From Ruminococcus sp. Phil11 (GTDB lineage Bacteria; Bacillota; Clostridia; Oscillospirales; Ruminococcaceae), in assembly GCA_001940925.1 (NCBI GenBank), contig MSGZ01000041.1:1-64000 (forward strand): a stretch of 64,000 bases of DNA, in the 5' to 3' direction. Under the pieces are notes generated by a model. It was not told the origin of the DNA. It saw nothing but the letters and a program-made list of their open reading frames with translations, and did no database searches. Position numbers and translations under genes: made by a program. Below are positions 54,073 to 62,739 of the stretch, piece by piece. Position 1 is the stretch's first letter. The number at the start of each line of letters is the position of its first letter.

Positions 54073-54445
54073 TGCATATTTCCTCATACGTATGCTTCAT
54101 GCGTTCCAATGTATCCGCACCGACCAGTTCGACCGGCTCGGGAACATACTTTGCGCCCTGCACCTCGTATGCTCTGCGGCAGAGATACGCCGCCGCATCA
54201 ATGATGCAGTTCCAGACCGCGATCTGCCGTGCATCCGTTTCGGCTTCCTGAAACAAAGTGAAGCTCTGCGCCTCACTGTCCAGAAGATCGTACATTGCAT
54301 CTGCAATCTCCGCCTGATCATTCAGCCATTGCCGCGTCAGACGAACCGCGTCCTCTATATAGAATACGGCGTTTCTGTTAAAAATCTGACCTTTCAGGCG
54401 TTCCAAAATATCAAGGCACAGCAAGATACTTTTCACATCGTCCAT
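54059..54445 (-). CDS. Imm6-like immunity protein
   Basis: 128 residues. 'AVWNCIIDAAAYLCRRAYEV' followed by 'KYVPEPVELVGADTLERM' matches what I know of the Imm6 family of polymorphic-toxin immunity proteins. It is small, helical and cytoplasmic. With the two following genes it makes a three-gene immunity-like cluster without a cognate toxin. Confidence 0.65.
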   Translation of the reverse strand: MDDVKSILLCLDILERLKGQIFNRNAVFYIEDAVRLTRQWLNDQAEIADAMYDLLDSEAQSFTLFQEAETDARQIAVWNCIIDAAAYLCRRAYEVQGAKYVPEPVELVGADTLERMKHTYEEICNGSI

Positions 54446-54559
54446 TCGATCACCCCATTCTGCGCAGCCGTCTGAAGCACCGGCTTTTCAGCAGATTTTC
54501 GCCGGCGGGGCATGTTTTGCGCAGCAAAACTGCCCAGTTTCGCTACGCGAAACATGGGG

Positions 54560-54715
54560 TTCCCCGTTGGGAGCAGTAACCTTTCAGAAGCCGCGATCAG
54601 CGGCGTGCAGTCACGCTCATTGGGAGCGTTCCGCTTCATTCACCCGGAGGGAATTGCCAGCGGGGGCTCCCCGCCCGGAGGGAATCGCCAGCGGGGGCTC
54701 CCCGCCGCAGCATTT
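54560..54715 (+). repeat. GC-rich dispersed repeat (third family), copy 2
   Basis: GGGAGCAGTAACC, AGAAGCCGCG-atca-GCGGCGTGCA, GGGAGCGTTCCGCTT, then two nearly identical 31-bp tandem units (about 54648-54709) that start CCCGGAGGGAAT and end GGGGGCTCCCCG. The recD2 reading frame runs into the tandem units from the other strand. Confidence 0.8.
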
Positions 54716-56894
54716 CGCAGAGGCAGGAGTAGCGTTCCGTTTTCTGCTGATTCTGCACCATTTCGTAGACCTTGCGCGGCGAGCCGACAAGGATCAGCAG
54801 CTTTTTTGCGCGCGTCACCGCCGTATACAGCAGGCTCCGGTAGCTTAACCGGTCTCTGCCCTCCGGCAGCACCAGAATCACGGCCTCAAACTCGCTGCCC
54901 TGACTTTTGTGTACCGTGACCGCATAGGCAAGCTCCAGCTGATCGAGCTGGTCGGGGCGATAAGTCACGAGCCTGCCGTCAAAATCGACCTTCATCGTGT
55001 TCGTGCTCCTGTCGATCTGCACGACCGTTCCCATGTCGCCGTTGAAAATGCCCGCGCCGCGTTCGCCTGCGCGCGTCCACTCCATTTCGTACTGGTTCCG
55101 GATCTGCATGACCTTGTCGCCCTCGCGGAACGTAAACAGCAGATTCTTCATGACCGGCTTGCCGTACTGCGCCGGATTGACCGTATCCTGCAGCAGCTGA
55201 TTCAGCGTGACCGTGCCGAGAATGCCCTTGCGCGTCGGGGAGATCACCTGAATATCGCTCTGCGGCTCGAACCCGAAGGCCTGCGGAAGTCTGTCCTGAT
55301 AAAGCTCCCGCACAAAGGCCGCAGCCTCGGCAGCATTCCGGCGGTCAAAGAAGAAGAAATCGCTCTTTTTCTCCCGCAGATCGGGCATTTCGCCGCTGAC
55401 GATCTGATGCGCGCTGCGGATGATGCAGCTTTCCTGCGCCTGCCGGAAGATCTCGGTCAGCCGGACGACCGGCAGTCTGCCGCACGCGATCAGCGTATGG
55501 AGCATGTTGCCCGCGCCGACCGACGGCAGCTGATCCTCGTCCCCGACCAGAATCACGCGGCAGGAGAGCCGCACCGCACGGAGCAGGCTCTCGAACAGCA
55601 GCGTATCGACCATGGAGACCTCGTCCACGATGATGACGTCAGCCTGCAGCGGGTTCTGCTCGTTATGCTGAAAGGTCAGCTGACCCGTTTCGTCGTAATC
55701 CATGCCGAGCATCCGGTGAATGGTCTTGGCTTCCCGGCCGGTCAGCTCAGTCATGCGCTTGGCGGCTCTGCCTGTCGGCGCGGCGAGCAGCACCGTGCTC
55801 CCCGCTTTCAGGCAGAGGTGGATCACGCCGTTGAGCGTCGTGGTCTTGCCGGTACCGGGGCCGCCCGTCAGCACCATGATGCCGCGGGAAAATGCACACG
55901 CGATCGCCTTTTTCTGCAGTTCGGCATAGGTCATGCCGGTGTCCTGCTCCTCCTGCGCGATCGCCTTCGTGCAGTCAAAATCCTCCGGCGGAGAAAACGC
56001 AAGCATCGCGTCAATGCGCGTCGCAATATAGTCCTCCGCCTCGAAATAATAATCGAGATAGATGTATTCGCCGTCCGCCGCCTGATAGGAATAGATCACG
56101 CGGTCGGCAGCGGCATCGGCATAGCCGTTCTGAAAATCCTGCTCGGTAATGCCGAGTACCTGCACCGCGATCTCGCGGAACATGGAAAACGGCAGGCAGG
56201 TATGTCCTTCGAGCGCGGCACTTTCGAGCACCCAGCGAAAGCCTGCGAGCATCCGTTTCGGCGAATTTGCGGGAATTTGCAGATCGGCCGCGATCTTCTC
56301 CGCGGTGCGGAATTCCAGCCCGATGCCCGTGCCGCAGAGCCGGAACGGGTTATCCTGAATGACCTCCCACGCGGCGGAGCCCCAGCGGCGGTACGCCTGC
56401 ATGGCCGCAGATGCCGAAACGCCGTAGGTCTGCAGCCTGCCCATGAGCGAACGCAGCCCGAAGATCTGCTGTGCGGATTCCGCAATTTCCTCACATTTTT
56501 GCGGGGAGATGCCCTTGATGCGGCAGAGCTTTTCGGGTTCCTTTTCGATGATCTGCAGCGTAAATTCGCCGAACTCCGCGACAATGCGCTTTGCAAGTGC
56601 CCGGCCGATGCCGCGGATCACGCCGCTTGCCAGATAGCGTTCGATGTTGACGACGGTCGAGGGCAGTGCGCGCACGCAGCTTTCGGCGCGGAACTGCTGT
56701 CCGAAGCGCGGGTGCGTGACGAAGCTGCCGGTGAGTTCGAGCTCCTCGCCGGGTTCCAGCTGTCCGAGCTCGCCGACGACCGTGATCATCGCTTCTTCGG
56801 TTTCGAGGTCGGCAACGACGTAGCCGGTATCTTCGTTATAGAACAGGACATCATCGACTGTCCCGCGCAATGCCTGCACCATTTTCGGCTGCAT
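54636..56894 (-). CDS. recD2: RecD2-type SF1B DNA helicase
   Basis: 752 residues from the ATG at 56894 with AAAGGAGG upstream. It has the RecD2 N-terminal OB-like region, tandem helix-hairpin-helix motifs ('GVIRGIGRALAKRIVAEFG', 'CRIKGISPQKCEEIAES'), Walker A GGPGTGKT at 344-351, 'IIVDEVSMVDT', 'LVGDEDQLPSVGAG' and the C-terminal 'AYAVTVHKSQGSEF' with 'YTAVTRAKKLLILVG'. It is a 5'-3' helicase in DNA repair. The last 25 or so residues ('MLRRGAPAGDSLRAGSPRWQ') are encoded by the GC-rich repeat and are not family sequence, so the native C-terminus has been altered. Confidence 0.95.
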   Translation of the reverse strand: MQPKMVQALRGTVDDVLFYNEDTGYVVADLETEEAMITVVGELGQLEPGEELELTGSFVTHPRFGQQFRAESCVRALPSTVVNIERYLASGVIRGIGRALAKRIVAEFGEFTLQIIEKEPEKLCRIKGISPQKCEEIAESAQQIFGLRSLMGRLQTYGVSASAAMQAYRRWGSAAWEVIQDNPFRLCGTGIGLEFRTAEKIAADLQIPANSPKRMLAGFRWVLESAALEGHTCLPFSMFREIAVQVLGITEQDFQNGYADAAADRVIYSYQAADGEYIYLDYYFEAEDYIATRIDAMLAFSPPEDFDCTKAIAQEEQDTGMTYAELQKKAIACAFSRGIMVLTGGPGTGKTTTLNGVIHLCLKAGSTVLLAAPTGRAAKRMTELTGREAKTIHRMLGMDYDETGQLTFQHNEQNPLQADVIIVDEVSMVDTLLFESLLRAVRLSCRVILVGDEDQLPSVGAGNMLHTLIACGRLPVVRLTEIFRQAQESCIIRSAHQIVSGEMPDLREKKSDFFFFDRRNAAEAAAFVRELYQDRLPQAFGFEPQSDIQVISPTRKGILGTVTLNQLLQDTVNPAQYGKPVMKNLLFTFREGDKVMQIRNQYEMEWTRAGERGAGIFNGDMGTVVQIDRSTNTMKVDFDGRLVTYRPDQLDQLELAYAVTVHKSQGSEFEAVILVLPEGRDRLSYRSLLYTAVTRAKKLLILVGSPRKVYEMVQNQQKTERYSCLCEMLRRGAPAGDSLRAGSPRWQFPPGE

Positions 56895-56932
56895 CCCGCT
56901 GCCTCCTTTTTCATTGATAATCATACATTGTT

Positions 56933-56962
56933 ATTATACCCCTTTTTGCCCCCAAATGTCAA
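56933..56962 (-). promoter_or_regulatory. Promoter of recD2
   Basis: TTGACA (56957-56962), 18-nt spacer, TATAAT (56933-56938) on the minus strand, 38 nt before the ATG. Confidence 0.8.
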
Positions 56963-56974
56963 GGCGGTCGGCAG

Positions 56975-57110
56975 GGCCGACAGCCGTTTCCCTCCGGGGA
57001 CGGTGAGCGAAGCTCCCCCAATCAGCCAAGTACACGCCGCTGATCGCGGCTTCTTTGGCGTTGTTGCTCCCAATGCTAAAGCCCGCCGGTCGGCAGGGAG
57101 GGAAACGACA
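56975..57110 (-). repeat. GC-rich dispersed repeat (third family), copy 3 (inverted)
   Basis: On the minus strand: GGGAGCAACAACGCC, AGAAGCCGCG-atca-GCGGCGTGTA, GGGGGAGCTTCGCTCACC, CCCCGGAGGGAAACG. The tandem units are reduced to one. It lies directly upstream of the recD2 promoter, so recD2 is flanked by inverted copies. Confidence 0.7.
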
Positions 57111-57169
57111 GGCGGGAACCCGGCTTGCACCGGATTCCCGCCCCTTGTTTCTGATGAGGGTTATCAAGC

Positions 57170-58684
57170 TTACGATACCTGATGGATCGTTACGACATCG
57201 CCTGCGGTGAACGAACCGCCGTCCGTACCGCCGGAATAATCGCTGTAAATGTAATGGTCTCCGCCGCTTGCGGTACCGCCGTAGCTGACCTGATATGTGC
57301 CGTTCGGCAGCAGGTTCGGGCCGGAGTACAGAACATACTTATAGGCATTCGGCGAGCTCATCGTAAAGAGCGTATTGCCGCCGCTTGTCACATTGACGGC
57401 AGAATCCGCCGCCTGTGCATTTGCGAACACAATACCGACAACATTGGATGTTGTGGTGGAAGCATCCGGCATCGAGCAGGTGTTGCCGATTGCCCAGAAC
57501 GTACCGCCCGTGACAGTCAGTGCTTCGCCGCACGCGATCGCGCCCTTTTCCTCACGGACACCGCCGATAAAGACCGACGAGCCGCCCATGATATTGATGA
57601 ATCCGCGGGTCTTCATGCCGTTGGTGCCGCCGTTGCAGAACATCGTGCCGCCGAACACCTCAATGGAGTCATTAGAGTGCAGGCAGGATTTCGTTGCGTT
57701 GATGTTGATATTGCCGCCCTTGACCTGGATATCGTCATCGCTGTGCACGCCGTGCGCATAGTTTCCGGTGATGTTGAGTTCACCCTCGCCCTTGAGCACA
57801 ACGGTATCTTCCGAATAAATTGCGCCGTGGTCGGCGTCATGCGTGCCGCCGTCCTGAATATAATTGACCGTGCCCGGCAGCGTTTCGATCGTAACCTTTT
57901 TGGCATTCTGACAATTGATTGCAGAACCTGCCTTATTGGTGATGCTGCAGTTATTCAGGAACAGCTTGACCTTCTTCTTATCGGTCATAATATAGATCTG
58001 TCCGTCGGTCAGCTCACCGGAAATATCATAGTGGCCGCCCTTGCTGATTGTAACGGTACTGCCGCTGACGGAAATTCCCTCACCGGAATACTTTGCGCTG
58101 GTACCCTCCAGCTTAATGAACTTCATCGGCTTGACCTCATCGCCGTCATCCTCGTCGGGGTCGCCGTCGTCCGGCGCAGTCGTGGAAGCAGACGTATTGC
58201 CGCCGTTATTGTTGTCATTATTGTTATTATTGTTGTTATTATTGTTGTTGTTATTGTTGTTGTTATTGTTGTTGTTATTGTTGTTGTTATTGTTGTTGGT
58301 TTTGTTATCAGTCTTGTTATCGGTTTTACTGTCCGTTTTGCTGTCAGCCTTACTTTCGGACTTACTGTCGGCCTTGCTGTCAGCATTTGATTCCGTCTTG
58401 TCATCCACCTTACTGTCCGCCTTGGAATCCGTCTTGCTGTCGGACTTGGAATCTTTGGAATCCTTGCTGTCCTTGGAATCCTTCGCGCTCTTGGAATCGG
58501 CATCAGAACTGCTTTCTTTGCCGGATTCGTCTGTTTCGGATGCGCTGTCGCTCTCCTGACTGTCGGATACAGCATTGCCGGAAGCTGCGGCAGCATCGGG
58601 ATCGGCATTCGTTCCGCAGGCCGTCAGCGGTGCTGCGAGCAGTATCGCTGAGAGCAGCAGCGCAAAAGCTCTTGCATTCTTCAT
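57170..58684 (-). CDS. Lipoprotein with Asn-rich linker and Cthe_2159-type carbohydrate-binding beta-helix domain
   Basis: 504 residues from the ATG at 58684 (GGGAGGA upstream). A lipoprotein signal with lipobox 'LTAC' (Cys near residue 23) is followed by an acidic Ser-rich region with repeated 'DSK' triplets, a run of roughly 30 mostly Asn residues, then a C-terminal right-handed beta-helix region with 'GGHYDISGELTDGQIYI' and 'GHNALH'-like polar turns ('GVHSDDDIQVKGGNININA'), the DUF4353/Cthe_2159 family known to bind acidic sugars and cellulose. It should be displayed on the cell surface on a long flexible stalk. It follows the DUF4956/VTC pair, a widespread gene neighbourhood in Clostridia. 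Confidence 0.85.
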   Translation of the reverse strand: MKNARAFALLLSAILLAAPLTACGTNADPDAAAASGNAVSDSQESDSASETDESGKESSSDADSKSAKDSKDSKDSKDSKSDSKTDSKADSKVDDKTESNADSKADSKSESKADSKTDSKTDNKTDNKTNNNNNNNNNNNNNNNNNNNNNNNNNNNDNNNGGNTSASTTAPDDGDPDEDDGDEVKPMKFIKLEGTSAKYSGEGISVSGSTVTISKGGHYDISGELTDGQIYIMTDKKKVKLFLNNCSITNKAGSAINCQNAKKVTIETLPGTVNYIQDGGTHDADHGAIYSEDTVVLKGEGELNITGNYAHGVHSDDDIQVKGGNININATKSCLHSNDSIEVFGGTMFCNGGTNGMKTRGFINIMGGSSVFIGGVREEKGAIACGEALTVTGGTFWAIGNTCSMPDASTTTSNVVGIVFANAQAADSAVNVTSGGNTLFTMSSPNAYKYVLYSGPNLLPNGTYQVSYGGTASGGDHYIYSDYSGGTDGGSFTAGDVVTIHQVS

Positions 58685-58719
58685 GTTCAAAATCCTCCCT
58701 TATTTTCAGGAAACAGCAG

Positions 58720-58752
58720 AAAAAGACCGAGGGGATAACCTCAGTCTTTTTC
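58720..58752 (-). terminator. Attenuating terminator before the surface lipoprotein gene
   Basis: On the minus strand AAAAGACTGAGG pairs with CCTCGGTCTTTT (one G-U), followed by a T-run. It stands between the DUF4956 gene and the lipoprotein gene and may reduce read-through. Confidence 0.75.
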
Positions 58753-58759
58753 AGAAGCA

Positions 58760-59527
58760 TCATTTTGCTTTGGTATCATAGATCTGGTCATCGTATTTAT
58801 AGAGCACCAGCGTGACGTTGAGGTTGCCGTTCAGCGCACGGATATCATCGATGAACTTCTTTTGATCCGCATCGGTTCTGACGCGGACGGAATATACCAG
58901 ATCAAACAGCGTGCCGAAGTCTGTTGTCTTGACGCGGCGGAGCAGATACGAAGTGGTGTATTTCTCAAACACATTGTCGAAGAGACCGTTATAATTGAGG
59001 TTCTCCGGGATCGTGACCTTGAGGGTCATATCCTGCGTATGCGGTGCCGCGAAATTGACCAGATTGAAAATAATCAGAGCGGCTGCCATGATTACAAAGA
59101 TCAGGAATGCATATCCGATATAACCGATTCCGCAGACCGTGCCCATAACCATTGCAAAGAACACATAGGCAATATCACGCGGGTCGCCGGGTGCAGAACG
59201 GAATCTAACGAGCGAGAATGCACCGGTCAGCGAGATCGCTGCCGTGACACCGTTTGAAAGCAGACACATCGTCACCAGAATTGTTGCGACCAGTCCGGAA
59301 AGCATCGGCATCGCGAGCACATAGCTCTGTGTATAGCCGGTCTTGCGGTGCGTGAACATATAGACCAGACCGATCAGAATACCGATTGCCAGTGCCGAGA
59401 GGATGCAGGTCAGCACCTGCGGGACAGACGGCGCATCTAAACTGTACTGCGACTGATCTGCAAACAGTCTCTGAAAAATAACAGGTGTGTCAAGCACAGC
59501 GGTCTGTGCTGCAATGAGGTTAAGCAT
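58760..59527 (-). CDS. DUF4956 membrane protein
   Basis: 255 residues from the ATG at 59527 (AAAGGAAG upstream). Four membrane helices in the first 150 residues with the conserved 'GAFSLVRFRSAPGDPRDIAYVF' (quoted to show the family; key residues Arg and Asp) and a C-terminal soluble ferredoxin-like region. The family is nearly always next to VTC-domain genes. A role with polyphosphate or cell-surface polymer is suspected, not shown. The start overlaps the VTC stop by 8 nt. Confidence 0.88.
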   Translation of the reverse strand: MLNLIAAQTAVLDTPVIFQRLFADQSQYSLDAPSVPQVLTCILSALAIGILIGLVYMFTHRKTGYTQSYVLAMPMLSGLVATILVTMCLLSNGVTAAISLTGAFSLVRFRSAPGDPRDIAYVFFAMVMGTVCGIGYIGYAFLIFVIMAAALIIFNLVNFAAPHTQDMTLKVTIPENLNYNGLFDNVFEKYTTSYLLRRVKTTDFGTLFDLVYSVRVRTDADQKKFIDDIRALNGNLNVTLVLYKYDDQIYDTKAK

Positions 59528-60296
59528 AGATAATCTTCCTTTCATTCTGAGGCTTCTCCTGGTGCTGATGATGCTGAACTTGCTCGCGCACGAACTTTTT
59601 GTAAGCATTTCCGTACTTGGAGAAGCTGAGACGGCGAATCTCCAGTTCAGAAAGTGCCTGACTCATCCAGAGCGGAAGCGCACCGGGTACCTTAATTTCC
59701 ATCAGCCGCTGATCGGGCAGAATGAGCTTGTCGCCGTAATTGCCCTTTGACAAAGACAGATCATACCGTCTCTCTGTGATATCACGGTCAAAGGTCAGGC
59801 GGAATTCCTTATCATCCTTTCCGAAGAACGCAGCACGCTGGTAGCTGATATACTGCCGCGGCTGAATGGAATCATAGAAATTGAGGAAAACATCCAGTTC
59901 CTTCATCACCTGCTGGTCGATGAAGCGGTCGTAATACGGCTTGACCCTTGTCTGGATATAGGATTCCGCGTCAATCAGCGTCATGGCAACGCGGCGCTTG
60001 GTGACGATGCCGCCGATCTTCCGCTTGATTTCCAGAAAGACCGAGGCATAAGGGTCTGCCGGCGAGTAGTAGCTCCGCAGACGGAGCTTTTCCTTGAAAT
60101 AGGGCTTCTCAAGTGACTGCCGGATCAGGAAATTGTCCGGCGTATCGTAATACAGATTGTAGATTCCGTATTCCTTTCCGTCCACACAATATGCGTCAGG
60201 GTTCATGTGCTCATGCACGATCGGGAGCAGGGCATCGAACTGCTCTTTGGAGAGCAGGAACTTGACTTCCCTGCGCTGGAATGTACTGATAGCCAT
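59520..60296 (-). CDS. VTC-domain polyphosphate polymerase-like protein
   Basis: 258 residues of the VTC/CYTH-like tunnel fold: 'RREVKFLLSKEQF', 'IYNLYYDTPDN', 'KEKLRLRSYY', 'VFLEIKRKIGGIVTKRRV', 'LTFDRDITERRYDL', 'LMEIKVPGALPLWM'. Basic residues and the EXEXK-like strands line the tunnel that in yeast VTC4 makes polyphosphate from ATP. It is translationally coupled to the DUF4956 gene. The polymer actually made in this lineage is not known. Confidence 0.9.
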   Translation of the reverse strand: MAISTFQRREVKFLLSKEQFDALLPIVHEHMNPDAYCVDGKEYGIYNLYYDTPDNFLIRQSLEKPYFKEKLRLRSYYSPADPYASVFLEIKRKIGGIVTKRRVAMTLIDAESYIQTRVKPYYDRFIDQQVMKELDVFLNFYDSIQPRQYISYQRAAFFGKDDKEFRLTFDRDITERRYDLSLSKGNYGDKLILPDQRLMEIKVPGALPLWMSQALSELEIRRLSFSKYGNAYKKFVREQVQHHQHQEKPQNERKIIYA

Positions 60297-60504
60297 AGCA
60301 ATGCCTCCCCTACTGATACGAACTGTTAAGGCGGTTTCGTATTTTTTGCCGCGTCTGCACGCAGCATCCCCCTTAGCTTGCTTTCAGTATACCGGAAGCA
60401 ACTTAAATGAACCTGAATTTTCTCTATATATATGTGATCGGAATGTGTTTGTTTCCAAAAAAATCCGGTTCTGTTTTTCTCTTTTTTTGTACAGGTCGCC
60501 GGAT

Positions 60505-61218
60505 TCAGTCTTTGAGCGGCAGACCTCTGCCGTCCTGATTGATCGAGCCGGTGAGGATCATGATGCCCTCCACAAGGCCCCAGATCCACGACACCGCGCC
60601 GAGGAATCCGCAGGAAAGAAGCGTCATCAGAAGCTGCACAACGCCCTTGGACGTATAGCCCAGATAGAAGTTGTGCACGCCGAGGCATCCGAAAAGAATG
60701 CCGAGCACACCGGCCAGCGGCTTGGACTTATAGGTCACGGTGCCGTAATACTGACCGGACTGATTCTGCTGAAACGTATTCGGCTGCGAATAGCCTGCCG
60801 CGCCGTTCATGCCCTGCATATTCGGGTCTGCGGAACGGAAGGTCTGTGCACCGGGCTGCCCGTACTGCTGCTGGAAATTCGGCTGACCGAAGCTCTGCGG
60901 CTGACCGAACTGCTGCGCCTGATTGAACTGCTGTGCCTGCTGGAACTGCACATTCGGCTGCTGCTGGAACGCCTGCTGAAACGGCTGCTTCATCTGCTGT
61001 GCGAACTGCTGCGCGGCCTGCGGAGCCTGCTGGAACGCCGCGCCGCCCATGCCCATTGCATTGACGGGGTTGCCGCAGATCTCACAGATCACGGCACCTG
61101 CCGGCGTTTCCGAGCCGCATTGTGCGCAATATTTCACACCCGTTCCCGCTGCAAATCCGCAGCTCGGACATGTGATATCTGTATCAAGCATGACTTCCGC
61201 ACAATTTCTGCAAAACAT
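60505..61218 (-). CDS. TM2-domain protein with zinc ribbons and Gln-rich linker
   Basis: 237 residues from the ATG at 61218 (AAAGGAGG upstream). Two N-terminal zinc-ribbon motifs ('FCRNC...CPSCG' and 'YCAQCG...CEICG'), a linker of about 100 residues very rich in Gln, Phe and Ala, and a C-terminal TM2 domain of two helices with 'LGVHNFYLGYTSKGVVQLLM'. It is a membrane protein with unknown function. It has its own consensus promoter. Confidence 0.9.
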   Translation of the reverse strand: MFCRNCAEVMLDTDITCPSCGFAAGTGVKYCAQCGSETPAGAVICEICGNPVNAMGMGGAAFQQAPQAAQQFAQQMKQPFQQAFQQQPNVQFQQAQQFNQAQQFGQPQSFGQPNFQQQYGQPGAQTFRSADPNMQGMNGAAGYSQPNTFQQNQSGQYYGTVTYKSKPLAGVLGILFGCLGVHNFYLGYTSKGVVQLLMTLLSCGFLGAVSWIWGLVEGIMILTGSINQDGRGLPLKD

Positions 61219-61273
61219 AGTGATGTTACCTCCTTTATGCCCGCGAAACAACGATGCATATTTCGCTGATTGT

Positions 61274-61302
61274 ATTATACTCCCTTTTTTTTCAGATGTC
61301 AA
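61274..61302 (-). promoter_or_regulatory. Promoter of the TM2-domain gene
   Basis: Perfect TTGACA (61297-61302), 17-nt spacer and TATAAT (61274-61279) on the minus strand. Confidence 0.88.
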
Positions 61303-61340
61303 GAGATTGCGGAAGGTTTCATACTGTCTTCATAATCTTT

Positions 61341-62189
61341 TCATGATTCGGCATCCGGGAAGAAGGGCTCCGTCAGCTGATAGTTGCCGTAGACCGCGAA
61401 AATGCCCGGCACCGGCATATAAAGGCAGTCCCGCATGATGAGGCCGTTTTTCAGCCGGATCGTCACGATGCGCGCGCCGGTGTTCCAGTATTCCGCCGCA
61501 GCGGCAAGATCCTCATCATTCTTTGCAAGCAGCCTGCCGTCTTTGATCTCCAGCTTTCCGTCGTCCCCGAACTTTTCCGTATACGAATCGTAGTATGCCT
61601 TGACGAGTGCCTCGTCGGTGAGGCAGTCGCCGAGCCTGACAAAGCGGTCAAAAAACGCTTTCAGTGCCGCGCTGTCCGTGACTGTTTCCAGCGGATCGCC
61701 GTCCGCATCCGAAATGCTCAGCGATTCGATATCCTCCGCTTTTCCGATGCCGTAGGACGCGCAGAACGCCCAGACTGACGGCGATTCGTCCAGATATTTG
61801 AAGCCGGAGAGCTCATAGGCGAGATACCCCTCCTGCCCCTTCAGCAGCACGATGCCGCGCGCCTTGCCGGCCTCCTCCAGTGCTTTGCAGGCATAGAGCG
61901 GGCATTCGGCGGTGCCGTCCTCCGAGGGGAACTGCAGCATCCCGAGTTCCTCCCCGCAGAGCGATTCGCCGATCGCTTCTGCCTCCGGGACATAGTCCTG
62001 CACGGTTTCCAGCTCACATTTTTTATAGTACGCGCCGTCAAAGGTCAGCGTGTCGTAGACAGAGCGGTAAGCCGCCTGCTCAACCTGATGCCCGACGCGG
62101 TGCCAGATCAGCAGCCACGCGCCGATAAAGAGCAGCAGCAGCGTCATGCCGAGCAGAAATTTCCAGTGTTCCTTCCAAAATGCTTTCAT
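61341..62189 (-). CDS. Hypothetical single-pass membrane protein
   Basis: 282 residues from the ATG at 62189 (GGAGG upstream). One N-terminal TM (about 11-30) with a short cytoplasmic start, then an extracytoplasmic domain of about 250 residues, acidic, with alternating strands ('GRLLAKNDEDLAAAAEYWNT', 'LYMPVPGIFAVYGNYQLTE'). I do not recognise the family. It follows the DUF2752 gene by 14 nt, so they share a transcript. Confidence 0.75.
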   Translation of the reverse strand: MKAFWKEHWKFLLGMTLLLLFIGAWLLIWHRVGHQVEQAAYRSVYDTLTFDGAYYKKCELETVQDYVPEAEAIGESLCGEELGMLQFPSEDGTAECPLYACKALEEAGKARGIVLLKGQEGYLAYELSGFKYLDESPSVWAFCASYGIGKAEDIESLSISDADGDPLETVTDSAALKAFFDRFVRLGDCLTDEALVKAYYDSYTEKFGDDGKLEIKDGRLLAKNDEDLAAAAEYWNTGARIVTIRLKNGLIMRDCLYMPVPGIFAVYGNYQLTEPFFPDAES

Positions 62190-62203
62190 GGGTTGCCTCC
62201 GGT

Positions 62204-62602
62204 TTACAGAATATTGCGCAGCACGGTATAGACCGCGGCTGCAATGAGAACGCCGATCCAGAAGATGCCGCGCCGCGGGACGAGCGTTTTCGGCTTGCCG
62301 AGCGCGCGCGTCCAGAGCTCCGCGTAGTACAGCACCGCGATGAGCACGCCGAACAGCACCAGCGCATTCTGCCGGAGCGATTCTGCAAAATCCAGCCGGC
62401 AGAGCGCGAAAACGCTGTGGGTCATCCCGCAGGACGGGCAGAGCTTTCCGGTCGCCGTGCGGAGCAGGCAGGGCGGCATATACGGCATCACCCATTTCGC
62501 GTATGCGGTTTTCAGCAGGAGCAGTGCCGCCGCCGCCGCGAACGGCAGCGCGCAGAGTGCCGCGATCTTCTGCGGTTTTGTTCGTATCAGCTTGCATTTC
62601 AT
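62204..62602 (-). CDS. DUF2752 membrane protein
   Basis: 132 residues with the family hallmark 'LCPSCGMTHS' between membrane helices, three TMs in all. DUF2752 proteins often stand next to TM2-domain genes, as here. Function unknown. The start has AAAGGAGG upstream. Confidence 0.88.
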   Translation of the reverse strand: MKCKLIRTKPQKIAALCALPFAAAAALLLLKTAYAKWVMPYMPPCLLRTATGKLCPSCGMTHSVFALCRLDFAESLRQNALVLFGVLIAVLYYAELWTRALGKPKTLVPRRGIFWIGVLIAAAVYTVLRNIL

Positions 62603-62654
62603 GATGCGGGGCGGTGCCTCCTTTCTTGTTAAATCTTGATAATCAGAAAAAATA

Positions 62655-62706
62655 TATCGAAAAACGATAAAAAACTATTGACAAACAGAAATTTATGTGC
62701 TATACT
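62655..62706 (+). promoter_or_regulatory. Promoter and possible operator of the DUF2975/Xre operon
   Basis: TTGACA (62678-62683), 17-nt spacer, TATACT (62701-62706). A palindrome TATCG-aaaaa-CGATA (62655-62669) ends 8 nt upstream of the -35 and could bind the encoded Xre protein. Confidence 0.75.
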
Positions 62707-62739
62707 TGGGTCAATGAAGCGAAAAGGAGCGTATCCGCC

